DNA from: JAGFIY01 sp964499285
GTDB lineage: Bacteria; Bacteroidota; Ignavibacteria; Ignavibacteriales; Melioribacteraceae
Direction of reading: 5' to 3'
Length of the DNA: 64,000 nucleotides
Assembly: GCA_964499285.1 (NCBI GenBank)
Contig: CAZCLA010000012.1
Coordinates: 16,600-80,599 of the forward strand
Numbering within the stretch: position 1 is the first letter of the stretch; each line of letters begins with the position of its first letter. The notes under the pieces were generated by a model, which did no database searches, was not told the origin of the DNA, and worked only from the letters and a program-made list of their open reading frames with translations. Of the stretch, positions 53,728-63,522 are shown in pieces. The position numbers were made by a program, and so were the translations under genes.

Positions 53728-56001
53728 CTAGAACTCTATACTCACTCCTATCGAAGGTAGAATTCCGATTGACGACACAATATCTGATTTCATTTCTTTG
53801 TAATCCCAATTGATCGTCGAAGGATTACTTCTGTTGTAAATATTCTGAACGTCTATATACGCTATTAATGTCCAACGTTCAAAATTCCATCTTCTGTCAA
53901 TTCGTAGATCAAGACTGTGACTATCCGGATAGCGCATAGTGTTATAATTTTCTATTGACTGTGTTCCGTCGCTGTTATAAGGTGTGTAAGGGCTGCCGGT
54001 AGCAAATCTAAATTTAAATGATGCTTCCCATCTTTCGTTGAAAATATATCCGCCGCTTAAATTTACTATCCATCTCTGATCGTAGGAACCGTTTCGATAT
54101 ATACCGTCCAAACCTTTGAATTTACTTTCCGAATAGGTGAGACTGAAAAGGGCATAGTGAGGAACATCAGATGAACGTTTCTGAGCCGAAAATTCAATTC
54201 CTTTAGCGTCACCCACTCCTTTGCTTATTAGAGGATCCAAACCGAATGAATCGAAGTTGGTGGGAGAGCCGCCGTAGCCCGCTCCAGTATTGGCAAGAAC
54301 TAAATAATCTCTAAGTGTACTTGCAGGATAGTTCGAATAATCCTTGTAGAAAGCTTCCAGTTTAAATCTTATATCGCTTCGGAGAATATGTTCGATTCCC
54401 GCAATGTATTGAATCACTTTAACCGCTTTTAACTTTGTGTTTGATTCAAATGTATTGAGCCAAATGTAGGAAGGGAACTGATGATAAAATCCGGAACTTA
54501 AGTTCAAACTGAATGAAGCCGTGAGAGGGAGAGAGAATGATATTCTGGGACTGGCGTAAATTTTATTCTCGATTGCATTGAAATAATCTCCGCGAACTCC
54601 TACACTTACATTAAGCCTGTCAAATAACAGCGTGCTGAACTGAGTGAACGCACTTAACTTGTAATAATTTTTTCTTGTGTTCAATGAATTTAGCAGAAGC
54701 GAATCTCCGAATGTTGTTACATAATTCGATAGAAACAGATCCGATTCGAAATCAATATGTTTTGCGCTGAACCCCAGAGTAAACTCGGATTCTTTGTAAA
54801 GCTTAAAAATTGAATTGAACTTCAGTTCGTGTTCTGCTTCTTTTGAATTGTTCAGGAAAAGTGGCTGAAGTAAAGTGTCATTTTGAAAGCTTTCGTATTT
54901 GATATAGTTGCGGCTTAGACTCAATGTATAAAATCCTTTATCAAACAGATGTCTGTAGGAGACTCCTGTTACATACTGATTTTGATTCGATCCTAATATT
55001 TGAGCGTTATCGAAAATATCTTCCTCATTTTCATTGTTGAATTTAACTCTATCAAGTGCCCCAACAAATAAATAAGAAATTCTGTTTTTGTTATCAATTT
55101 TGTAATCGTATTTAAGGAGGGCATCATAATACTCTGGAACGAAATTAAATCCCGCCGCATTAAAAATAAAATCGAGATAACTACGCCTGATCGAAAAAAG
55201 AAAACTGCTTTCTTCGGTTACTGGACCTTCAAGGTTCAACCCAAATTGAGTTGCCGAGATCGTACCTTTTCCCCCGAATCTATCTTTTCTTCCTTCTCGA
55301 AGTTTTATAGCTAACACAGAAGAAAGTTTATCACCGTAAATTGTCGAAAAACCTCCTGTCGAAAATGTTGTATTGCTGACGAAATCGAGGTTAATATAAC
55401 TTAGCGCACCGCCGGTCGCACCTTGTGTTCCGAAGTGATTTATATTCGGGACAACAAACTCGTCAACTAAGTACAAATTTTCGGAAGGAGCACCTCCTCT
55501 TACAACCAAATCATTTCTTCCTGCAACAGCTTGTGCAACCCCGGGAAGCACAGAGAGCGCTCTTACTACGTCCTCAAAACCTCCGGGTGATCTTCTGATT
55601 TCCTCATAACTGAGGGCGGTTATATTTCCTAGTTCTGTGGGGCTTTTCTCGAAATAATCTGTGGTCACAGTGACGCCTTCTAATTCAATTGCTGATTCTT
55701 GAAGTTCAAAGTTAATTACTGCGGGTCTCGCTGAATTAACGACTATATCAGTTCTAATCTGCTGCTTGTATCCAATGAATGATGCTTGCACTCTGTACAA
55801 TCCCACCGGTATATTAGAAATGGTAAATTCACCATCGATGTCTGATGCAGCACCAAACTCGGTATCAAGTGCTATGATATTAACTCCCGGTAACGGTTCT
55901 TTGGTAAGTACATCGACTACCTTCCCGCGAATAGTTCCAGTCTGTGCTTGAAGTTGTAAAGCAAAAAAGAATATTAAACTCGTAAATCTCAAAAATTTCA
56001 T
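53728..56001 (-). CDS. TonB-dependent receptor with carboxypeptidase-like N domain
   Basis: This is a 757-residue outer-membrane transporter. It has a signal peptide (1-19, ending LQAQ) and a carboxypeptidase-regulatory-like beta domain (about 22-105; GTIRGKVVDVLTKEPLPGVN). The plug follows with SPGGFEDVVRALSVLPGVA, LVVRGGAPSENLYLVDEF and a GGFSTIYGDKLSSV segment. A 22-strand-type barrel then runs to a C-terminal Phe (GVSIEF). This architecture is typical of SusC-like and CirA-like Bacteroidota receptors, but no SusD partner gene lies beside it. The ligand is unknown. It is divergent from a giant exported protein, with a perfect 29-bp inverted repeat in the 298-bp gap. Confidence 0.92.
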   Translation of the reverse strand: MKFLRFTSLIFFFALQLQAQTGTIRGKVVDVLTKEPLPGVNIIALDTEFGAASDIDGEFTISNIPVGLYRVQASFIGYKQQIRTDIVVNSARPAVINFELQESAIELEGVTVTTDYFEKSPTELGNITALSYEEIRRSPGGFEDVVRALSVLPGVAQAVAGRNDLVVRGGAPSENLYLVDEFVVPNINHFGTQGATGGALSYINLDFVSNTTFSTGGFSTIYGDKLSSVLAIKLREGRKDRFGGKGTISATQFGLNLEGPVTEESSFLFSIRRSYLDFIFNAAGFNFVPEYYDALLKYDYKIDNKNRISYLFVGALDRVKFNNENEEDIFDNAQILGSNQNQYVTGVSYRHLFDKGFYTLSLSRNYIKYESFQNDTLLQPLFLNNSKEAEHELKFNSIFKLYKESEFTLGFSAKHIDFESDLFLSNYVTTFGDSLLLNSLNTRKNYYKLSAFTQFSTLLFDRLNVSVGVRGDYFNAIENKIYASPRISFSLPLTASFSLNLSSGFYHQFPSYIWLNTFESNTKLKAVKVIQYIAGIEHILRSDIRFKLEAFYKDYSNYPASTLRDYLVLANTGAGYGGSPTNFDSFGLDPLISKGVGDAKGIEFSAQKRSSDVPHYALFSLTYSESKFKGLDGIYRNGSYDQRWIVNLSGGYIFNERWEASFKFRFATGSPYTPYNSDGTQSIENYNTMRYPDSHSLDLRIDRRWNFERWTLIAYIDVQNIYNRSNPSTINWDYKEMKSDIVSSIGILPSIGVSIEF

Positions 56002-56158
56002 TTTATCACTTTTGGAATTTTTTAATTATTCAAAATTAACAAAGAAATGTTCGGTTGTCTAAATCTTATGAGAGAAGAGCTGTTTTTTGTCTAACATCCA
56101 TTATCAACAAATGAGTGAAAGTATAATTCAGTTATAAATATTATAAAAGCAATTTTGT

Positions 56159-56187
56159 ATTTAAATGATAATCTGTATCATTTAAAT
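56159..56187. promoter_or_regulatory. Perfect 12-bp inverted repeat, candidate operator
   Basis: ATTTAAATGATA (56159-56170) and its exact reverse complement (56176-56187) flank a 5-base centre. It lies 158 bases upstream of the TonB receptor start and 112 bases before the beta-helix gene, in the middle of their shared promoter region. A dimeric regulator site is the simplest reading. AT richness raises the chance level, but 12 exact pairs are notable. Confidence 0.5.
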
Positions 56188-56299
56188 CCATGTCCCTTCT
56201 TAAACACATTCTAAATAACATCCAATTAGGAACTTTCTGTGGCACATCTTTTGACTCGAACTCATCGACTTAAATATTGACTAATAAAAAGAGGTAAAG

Positions 56300-57068
56300 A
56301 TGAAAACCAGATTTACTCTGTTTTTCATCGTCGCACTTTTATATATATCGCAAGCGACGATGTTTGCACAAAGTACTTTGTATGTATCACCCACGGGAGG
56401 GAACATTGCACCATACACCAGTTGGGCTGATGCAGCAACCGACATTCAAACTGCTGTTAATCAAGCAAGTGATGGGGATTTAATTCTTGTTGATGACGGT
56501 ACGTATGTTTTGTCATCAAATGTTTCCATAACAAAAGGAATTACCGTAAAAAGTGTGAACGGTTATTCGGCATCAATTGTTGACGGGAACAATGCTACTA
56601 GATGTTTTTATATCAATCACGCCGATGCTGTGCTTGATGGTTTTACAATTCAAAATGGTTATAACCCCGGAAGTTTCGGGGGTAATGTTAACATCGTTAG
56701 CGGAGGTACGGTTCAGAATTGTTTTATTACCGGTGGACAAGCACGCGACGGCGGCGGTGTTGCCATTGATAACACAGGATTAGTTTATAACTGCACAATT
56801 ACTGATAACTTAGCATTTGATAATGGATCAAGCGGTTATGGCGGAGGTGTAAGACTGCTTAATGGAGGCATAGTCCGCGGTAGTTTGGTTTATGGTAATA
56901 CTTCACAAGTTTATGGCGGCGGCATTAATATTTGGAATGCCGGAACAGTCGAAAACTGCACCATAGTTGATAATACTGCCCCTCAAGGTGCGGGAATTCG
57001 CGCAAGAAATAATTCTACAATTGTTAATTCAATTATCTATTTCAATAATGGAGATAATTGGCAAACAA
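56300..57068 (+). CDS. Parallel beta-helix exported protein, 5' part before assembly gap
   Basis: This is the N-terminal 256 residues of an exported protein: signal peptide (1-23, ending MFAQ), then STLYVSPTGGN and a DUF1565-like start, then right-handed beta-helix repeats (SNVSITKGITVKSVNG, AVLDGFTIQNG, GTVQNCFITGG, GIVRGSLVYGN, GTVENCTIVDN). Such folds often bind or cleave polysaccharides. The frame is open when it runs into the N gap at 57069, so the protein is incomplete here. It is very likely the front of the large protein that continues at 57169, but the gap length is unknown and the frames cannot be joined by counting. Confidence 0.85.
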
Positions 57069-57168
57069 NNNNNNNNNNNNNNNNNNNNNNNNNNNNNNNN
57101 NNNNNNNNNNNNNNNNNNNNNNNNNNNNNNNNNNNNNNNNNNNNNNNNNNNNNNNNNNNNNNNNNNNN
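57069..57168. other. Assembly gap (100 N)
   Basis: Exactly 100 undetermined bases. A round 100 is the usual placeholder for a scaffold gap of unknown size. The flanks are both inside long open frames encoding exported repeat proteins, which suggests that repeated sequence broke the assembly. Confidence 0.98.
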
Positions 57169-60100
57169 GAATATTTAGCAGGTCCTTCAATTATCTCGGA
57201 TGATTTTTATCCCGAAACTACACTGCAAAGTTTTTGGACTTTCTATGATCCCGTTGGTGATGTAACATTAAATATGAACGGAACAAATGCTAATATTGAG
57301 ATTCCGGGTGGAACAGATCACGATCTTTATTTAAGTCCCGGAAATAATGCTCCGCGTATTCTTCAAGCAGCTCCTGATGAAGATTTTCAAATTGAAGTGA
57401 AATTTGAATCCGTTCCGTCTTCAACTTATCAATTACAAGGATTGATTGTTCAGGAAGATAACGATACATTCATTAGATTCGGTCATTATTACGGAAATGG
57501 GCTCAAATTTTTTGTCGCGGTTATAGACGGCTCTAATATTATTCAAACTCCGGCTGTTGCAACTATTTCAACCTCTCCGCCTTACTTAAGAGTTACCCGT
57601 ACAGGTGATGATTGGTTGTTCGAATATTCAAGCGACGGAAGTACTTGGAATACAGCATCGTCATTTACACAGGCATTTACAGTAAACCAAGTTGGTTTTT
57701 ACGGCGGAAATGCGGGCAGCAACCCGCCTTATATTGCAAGTGCGGATTACTTTATGAGCAGCGATGATCCGATTACCGATACAGATACACAGATTACAGA
57801 TCCGCCGATTATTGCGGTTTGGTATGGTGATACACAAACATTCGGTAATCTCGGAAACCCGCAGCAATGGGTAAATATTTTGGGAAGAGTTTCCGATGAT
57901 AACGGAGTTGCAAGTTTATCATATTCATTAAATGGAGCTCCTAACGTTCCGCTTGCAATCGGTCCCAATACAACTCGTTTAGTTGGCAACGGAGATTTTG
58001 TAACTGAAATAGATTATGCCGACTTAAATAACGGATCTAATACAGTTGAGTTCACCGCAACCGATGCACTTGGCGGAGTGGCAACAAAAACAGTTACACT
58101 TAATTATAATGCAGGCAATGTCTGGCCTCTTCCTTATACTGCTGATTGGTCAACTATTACAACTTTAGAAGATGTAAATAATATTGCAAATATAGTTGAC
58201 GGTCTATGGGAGTTAACTCCAAACGGAATTCGAACTACTGAATCGGGTTACGATAGATTATTTGTAATGGGGGATGAAACCTGGACAACTAACTATGAAG
58301 TGACGGCAGAAATGACAATTCACTCGGCTTCAAGCGGAAGCGGAGTTGGTTTTGCGATTGGCTGGCAAGGTCATACAGGTACAGCATCTCCACGGACAGA
58401 ATGGCCACTTGAGGCAATCGGCTGGGTAAGAAACTTAAACACTCTTGAAATATTAACATTCACAAGTGGAACTCCTGCTTCTACGGGATTTACGATTTCT
58501 CCAAATACAAAATATTTATTGAAAGCAAAATCGGAAGATATTGGCGGAGGGAATAGCAGGTTCTCTGTTAAAATTTGGGAGGACGGAACAACCGAACCCG
58601 CATCGTATATGATTACTGCGGATATTGCAGATAGAGACGGTTCAGTGCTATTTATCACCCATAGAGCAGATGTTACTTGGGGAACAATTCAGATAGATCC
58701 GATTACAGGAAATCAACCACCGCAATTTACAAGCACTCCGGTCACAATTGTTCAGCCCGGACAACCTTACGCTTATAACATCACAACTTCAGATCCCAAT
58801 ACATCAGATGTGTTAACGATAACTGCATCAACATTACCAAGCTGGTTATCATTTAATGATAACGGTGACGGGACTGCAGATTTAACCGGAACTCCGACTA
58901 ATGCAAATTTGGGTGCAAATCCGGTTGAGTTAGTTGTTGATGATGGAAATGGCGGAAGCTATACACAAAGCTTTTCGATTATTGTTACAAGCGGTTCGGG
59001 TACTTTACCGATTTCGGATCAATTCTGTGGACCAAATATAGAATCATATTGGACGATTTATGATCCTTATGATGCAGGTGCGGGAACTCAAACAGGCGAA
59101 TCAACATTCGGAATTAATAACGGTGTGTTCGAAATTTCTATTCCGGGCAACGAGGGTTCACACGACCTTTCTCAAAATTTAGCACCGAGAGTTTTACAAA
59201 CAGTTCCCGATGATGATTTCGGTGTTGAAGTTAAATTCAATTCTGTTCCTTCGGCTCAATATCAAATGCAGGGAATAATTGTTCAAGGAACAGGTTATAG
59301 ATTAAGATTTGAAACTTATTACGGAACACAAACATATTTTTACGCTTGGGGTTACGGAGCGGCTTTCGGTTCGGCAATCAATACTCCTATTGGAGGACCG
59401 ATACCGGCTTATCTGCGTGTAACACGAACTGGTGATGATTTCGCATTTGATTATTCTTATGACGGTTCTGTTTGGACTAACATTGTTACAAGAACAATTC
59501 CTGTTACGGTTGCTCAAGTGGGATTCTACGGCGCGAACCATACTCCTAATCCGGCGTTTACCGTTCAAGCCGAGTACTTCAGAAACACTAACGATCCTAT
59601 TCCGAACTGTAAAGTTGTTGAAGTTACATCACCTAATGGTGGAGAGGTATGGTCGGGTGGAAATATGGAAGTTATCGAGTGGACAAGCAACGAAATAGAT
59701 GAGATAGATATAGAGTTTTCAGCTGATAACGGATTGACATGGAATACTGTCGCTAATTCTGTGCCGGCTGTGGATGGCAGTTTTAATTTTTCAGTCCCAA
59801 ACATCAATTCAACTGACTGTTTGATTAGAATCATAGATTCTGATGATTCCAATGTTTTTGATGTAAGTGATAATGTATTTTCAATTGTTACAATTGCGGG
59901 CGATCCGACTATCAGGATAGGATCAGCCATAAGTTATGGCGGAGCAACAATCACAATTCCGATCGAGGTGGATTTAGCAAACGAAATTGAAATTGAGAAC
60001 TTGCTTCAAGGAAAAATTCATTATGATCCGGCTAAACTATCATTTATTTATGGTGATTATGGAACCGGCACACTCTTGAACTCGTTTGGATGGACTGGAG

Positions 60101-61209
60101 TTTTTTATTCTGTCTTTCCCGGATCGGTTGAGATAATTTTATCCGGGCAGAATGAGATTAATCAAAACGGTGTTCTGTTCTATCTAACATTCTCCATTAA
60201 GGATCTAAATGCAGGTTCAACTGATATAACGAGCGCGGCAGGTGAGTGGGCAATCAATGTTCTTAGCAAACCGTTTGTGGTTGAGAACGGCAGTGTTACA
60301 TACAGCAGTGCACCTGCGGTTTCCGGTGAGCGAGGGGATGCAACTCTTAACTTTGTTGTTGACTATAACGATGCCTTGTCGATACTTTATCATATTATCG
60401 GGCTATGGCCTTTGTCAGGCCAGGCATTTATCAATGCAGATGTTAACTATGATTTGACTGTTAACATCGATGATTACCTATCACTTGTATTTTATATCTT
60501 CCTTCACGATTGGGATTTTATTTCGCCGATAATAACTACTGGAACTTCAATTCAGTATTCCGAAACGTCAGGCAGCAGCGGTGTATTCGAAATTCCTATC
60601 AACTTAAGGAATTCAGTTAATGCATATAGCTCAGAAGTAAACTTTAACTATGATGCAAATATTTTTGAATTCCAAGGTTATACTTCATCGCTTAATAATG
60701 GTAATTCGGTTGTGAAAGCTTTCAAGGAAAGTGAAGGTAAAGTTACTTTCATTTCGGCATCATCTGAAAAACTTATTGGAAACATTAATCTTGGATCGGT
60801 TCTTCTCAAGCAAAAAGAAGGAACTCAATTTGATGAATCGTTGATTTCGACAATTTATAAACTGAACAACGGAGTTGAAACCGAAGGAAGCACAATTAAG
60901 ATCAGCGGCGGGACTGTAACCTCTGCTGAGGATGAAATTCTACCAAAGGATTATGCTCTGTATCAAAATTTCCCGAATCCTTTTAATCCTTCAACTAATA
61001 TTAAATATGAGATCCCGAAAAGCAGTTATGTAAAGCTGATAATCTATAATATTCTTGGAAGCCAGGTTCAAATATTGGTGAACGAAAATCAATCCGCCGG
61101 TGTTTATGATATTATTTTTGATGCTTCTAATCTTCCATCAGGAATATATTTTTACAAACTGGATGCAGGAGAAACAGTTATAACTAAAAAAATGGTACTG
61201 ATAAAATAG
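57169..61209 (+). CDS. T9SS-sorted multidomain protein with cohesin and dockerin modules (3' part)
   Basis: This is the C-terminal 1346 residues of a giant exported protein. In order: a concanavalin-like (DUF1349-type) module (57181-57770), an Ig-like segment, a second lectin-like module (58120-58700) and a cadherin/Ig-type domain with LTITASTLPSWLSF. A second copy of the first lectin module follows (59005-59605), then a SPNGGEVW domain and a cohesin-like beta domain (about 59905-60305). A dockerin-like double EF-loop (60325-60520; GDATLNFVVDYND and ADVNYDLTVNIDD) and a second cohesin-like domain (60540-60930) come next. A type-A T9SS sorting domain closes it (YQNFPNPFNPSTNIKYEIP). Binding of glycans at the cell surface is likely. 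No catalytic domain is seen in this part. Confidence 0.86.
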   Translation, partial: EYLAGPSIISDDFYPETTLQSFWTFYDPVGDVTLNMNGTNANIEIPGGTDHDLYLSPGNNAPRILQAAPDEDFQIEVKFESVPSSTYQLQGLIVQEDNDTFIRFGHYYGNGLKFFVAVIDGSNIIQTPAVATISTSPPYLRVTRTGDDWLFEYSSDGSTWNTASSFTQAFTVNQVGFYGGNAGSNPPYIASADYFMSSDDPITDTDTQITDPPIIAVWYGDTQTFGNLGNPQQWVNILGRVSDDNGVASLSYSLNGAPNVPLAIGPNTTRLVGNGDFVTEIDYADLNNGSNTVEFTATDALGGVATKTVTLNYNAGNVWPLPYTADWSTITTLEDVNNIANIVDGLWELTPNGIRTTESGYDRLFVMGDETWTTNYEVTAEMTIHSASSGSGVGFAIGWQGHTGTASPRTEWPLEAIGWVRNLNTLEILTFTSGTPASTGFTISPNTKYLLKAKSEDIGGGNSRFSVKIWEDGTTEPASYMITADIADRDGSVLFITHRADVTWGTIQIDPITGNQPPQFTSTPVTIVQPGQPYAYNITTSDPNTSDVLTITASTLPSWLSFNDNGDGTADLTGTPTNANLGANPVELVVDDGNGGSYTQSFSIIVTSGSGTLPISDQFCGPNIESYWTIYDPYDAGAGTQTGESTFGINNGVFEISIPGNEGSHDLSQNLAPRVLQTVPDDDFGVEVKFNSVPSAQYQMQGIIVQGTGYRLRFETYYGTQTYFYAWGYGAAFGSAINTPIGGPIPAYLRVTRTGDDFAFDYSYDGSVWTNIVTRTIPVTVAQVGFYGANHTPNPAFTVQAEYFRNTNDPIPNCKVVEVTSPNGGEVWSGGNMEVIEWTSNEIDEIDIEFSADNGLTWNTVANSVPAVDGSFNFSVPNINSTDCLIRIIDSDDSNVFDVSDNVFSIVTIAGDPTIRIGSAISYGGATITIPIEVDLANEIEIENLLQGKIHYDPAKLSFIYGDYGTGTLLNSFGWTGVFYSVFPGSVEIILSGQNEINQNGVLFYLTFSIKDLNAGSTDITSAAGEWAINVLSKPFVVENGSVTYSSAPAVSGERGDATLNFVVDYNDALSILYHIIGLWPLSGQAFINADVNYDLTVNIDDYLSLVFYIFLHDWDFISPIITTGTSIQYSETSGSSGVFEIPINLRNSVNAYSSEVNFNYDANIFEFQGYTSSLNNGNSVVKAFKESEGKVTFISASSEKLIGNINLGSVLLKQKEGTQFDESLISTIYKLNNGVETEGSTIKISGGTVTSAEDEILPKDYALYQNFPNPFNPSTNIKYEIPKSSYVKLIIYNILGSQVQILVNENQSAGVYDIIFDASNLPSGIYFYKLDAGETVITKKMVLIK

Positions 61210-61263
61210 TATCTTTCAATCAGTAGTTAATGTTGAAAATTTTCTGCAAATCTCCCTTTAGTT

Positions 61264-61293
61264 AATCTCCGGGATCGCAAGGTCTCGGAGATT
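61264..61293 (+). terminator. Stem-loop with GCAA tetraloop after the giant gene
   Basis: A 13-bp stem (61264-61276 with 61281-61293, two G-U pairs) is capped by a GCAA tetraloop, 54 bases after the stop codon. Only a short T stretch follows, so it may stabilise the 3' end or act as a modest terminator. Confidence 0.6.
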
Positions 61294-61414
61294 TAAATTG
61301 TCTCACCTCTTTCATATTTCATTTCTTTTTAAGATATATGCAATCTTATTATTTTACATTTTCATTCTCTCATAATTATTAAAATTTTCTTATGTCTTAA
61401 ACAGGAACGAAAAA

Positions 61415-62683
61415 GTGATTTTTAAAAAAATATATTCAATTGTAAAAGTTTATTTTCTACTCTTCTTCCTTCTCATTTCATCTACATCTGCCCAAAGTTG
61501 GATAAAGATTGATGAAGTCGGAACCACAGATGTGTACGCTCTTTCGGAGCTTACAGGGTACATCTTCGCAATCACTAAATTTAATCTGTTTTACAGCAGT
61601 GATGACGGAAGTAATTGGCATCAGTCAGCTTCTAAACCGAATGCGGAATCGGGATATCAATCAATTTACTCGTACGAAAACACATTGTATATTGGGACAT
61701 TTTCCGACGGAATATTTAGAAGTACGGATGCGGGGTTAACATGGGATGATTTTAACACGGGTCTCAGTAACAGTGCTAAAAATATAATTTCAATTACCGG
61801 AGTTGATAACTTTCTTTTTATAGGAACAGATGAGAGCGGAGTTTATAGAATTAACCTGAATGGCGGAACCTGGGAATCATTTAATAACGGTTTGTTTACT
61901 TACGGGATTAATGTACTCGATTCAGTCGGCGATCTGCTTTTGACTGAAGCCGGTATGTACAGCTATATCCGTAGATTAGATGAAAATAGTTGGAGAAGTA
62001 TTTTTCTTGATGACGGTGAACTTCAGCGTAGTATTCATAGTTTTATCAATGCCGGTGATTATATCCTCGCCGGAACAGATAACGGCGTGTACCGAGGAGC
62101 AGTTGATGCAGCAAATTGGGAAAGGAAAGACATTGCTGCGCTTCCTTCGAGGGATGTAGCGTGCTTTGCATTGAACGGAGATAAATTGTTCGCTGCAATT
62201 GATTTTGGAAATGAGCATTGGATTTTTGAAAGCAGTAACTTTGGAGAAACGTGGGATTTCAAATGGCACGAGTTCAGCTGGTTGTATGATATGATTGTGT
62301 ACGATGAAAAGCTTTGGGCTGCGAGATTGGACGGACTTTGGTTCTATGATCTTTCGGGTTCAACCGGAGTGGGCGATCCATCAACTAATATTCCGTTAGA
62401 TTTTTTGCTCAGCCAAAACTATCCTAATCCATTTAATCCAATCACGACGATTAAATTTACAGTACCAAGCGTAGTTAATGAAAAATTTTTGTCCACTACA
62501 ACAAAATTAGTTGTTTATGACGTCCTCGGACAAGAAGTTACCATTCTTATTAATGAAGAACTGCACCCGGGAGAATATGAAGTTAAATTTGACGGCAGCA
62601 ATCTTCCAAGCGGAACTTACTTTTATAGGATTGAGGTTGGGCAAGAATATTCAGCTATTAATAAAATGCTATTACTAAAATAA
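61415..62683 (+). CDS. T9SS-sorted beta-propeller protein (paralogue of the 50.5-kb gene)
   Basis: This 422-residue exported protein starts at GTG 61415. It has a signal peptide (about 1-28, ending STSAQ) and propeller blades with LFYSSDDGSNW, GIFRSTDAGLTW and WIFESSNFGETW. The C-terminal T9SS domain starts LLSQNYPNPFNPITTIKF and contains VYDVLGQEVTIL and SGTYFYRI. No catalytic residues are apparent. The design matches the 409-residue protein at 50518-51747. It is followed after 10 bases by a methyltransferase gene. Confidence 0.87.
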   Translation: MIFKKIYSIVKVYFLLFFLLISSTSAQSWIKIDEVGTTDVYALSELTGYIFAITKFNLFYSSDDGSNWHQSASKPNAESGYQSIYSYENTLYIGTFSDGIFRSTDAGLTWDDFNTGLSNSAKNIISITGVDNFLFIGTDESGVYRINLNGGTWESFNNGLFTYGINVLDSVGDLLLTEAGMYSYIRRLDENSWRSIFLDDGELQRSIHSFINAGDYILAGTDNGVYRGAVDAANWERKDIAALPSRDVACFALNGDKLFAAIDFGNEHWIFESSNFGETWDFKWHEFSWLYDMIVYDEKLWAARLDGLWFYDLSGSTGVGDPSTNIPLDFLLSQNYPNPFNPITTIKFTVPSVVNEKFLSTTTKLVVYDVLGQEVTILINEELHPGEYEVKFDGSNLPSGTYFYRIEVGQEYSAINKMLLLK

Positions 62684-62693
62684 GTTTAATAAA

Positions 62694-63482
62694 ATGAACT
62701 ATAGAAAAATTAATAAAGATGCTTGGAACCGTAGAACGGAAATCCATTATCATTCGGAATTTTATGACATCAAACAGTTTATTGAAGGCGAAAGCTCGTT
62801 AAACGGAATCGAACTCAATCTTCTTGGAGATATTAAAGATAAAAAAATTCTGCATCTGCAATGCCACTTTGGGCAGGATACAATTTCACTTAATCGACTC
62901 GGAGCAGTTGCGACCGGGATAGACTTTTCTGATATCGCCATCGAAAAAGCAAAAATGCTTGCTTCTAAAATAAAATCGGATGCATCTTTTATTTGCTGTG
63001 ATGTCTATGATTTAAAAAAACATTTGAATGAAAAATTTGATATTGTTTTCAGCAGCTATGGTGTAATCGGCTGGCTGCCCGATCTTGATAAATGGGCGGA
63101 AATAATATCACATTTTCTAAAACCCGGAGGTGAGTTTATATTAGTTGAATTTCACCCGGTAGTTTGGATGTTCGATGACAGTTTCGAATATATAAAGTAC
63201 AACTATTTCAAAGATGAGCCGATAATTGAAACAGTCTCCGGAACTTATGCTGATAAATCTGCGAACATAGAATTTAAGTCGGTGAACTGGAATCATAGTC
63301 TAAGTGAGATTATAAATAGTTTAATCAATCATGGGATGGTTTTAAAATCATTTGATGAATATGATTATTCACCTTATAATTGTTTTGAAAATACAGTTAA
63401 AATCGATGACCGAAAATACCGTATAAAAAATCTTGGTGATAAAATACCGATGGTTTTTTCGCTAAGAGCACAAAAAGAATAA
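62694..63482 (+). CDS. Class I SAM-dependent methyltransferase
   Basis: This 262-residue soluble enzyme has motif I ILHLQCHFGQDTISLNRLG (about 51-69; a QCHFGQD variant common in this family), the acidic GIDFSDIAIEKAK and a FLKPGGEFILVEFHPV strand. The variant is typical of an uncharacterised methyltransferase group found in many bacteria (TehB/UbiE-like fold). The substrate is unknown. It begins 10 bases after the T9SS gene and precedes a GNAT acetyltransferase gene, suggesting a small-molecule modification pair. Confidence 0.9.
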   Translation: MNYRKINKDAWNRRTEIHYHSEFYDIKQFIEGESSLNGIELNLLGDIKDKKILHLQCHFGQDTISLNRLGAVATGIDFSDIAIEKAKMLASKIKSDASFICCDVYDLKKHLNEKFDIVFSSYGVIGWLPDLDKWAEIISHFLKPGGEFILVEFHPVVWMFDDSFEYIKYNYFKDEPIIETVSGTYADKSANIEFKSVNWNHSLSEIINSLINHGMVLKSFDEYDYSPYNCFENTVKIDDRKYRIKNLGDKIPMVFSLRAQKE

Positions 63483-63522
63483 AGAAATAAATGTATCACT
63501 TAATCAGAATGAACACCAAAAA

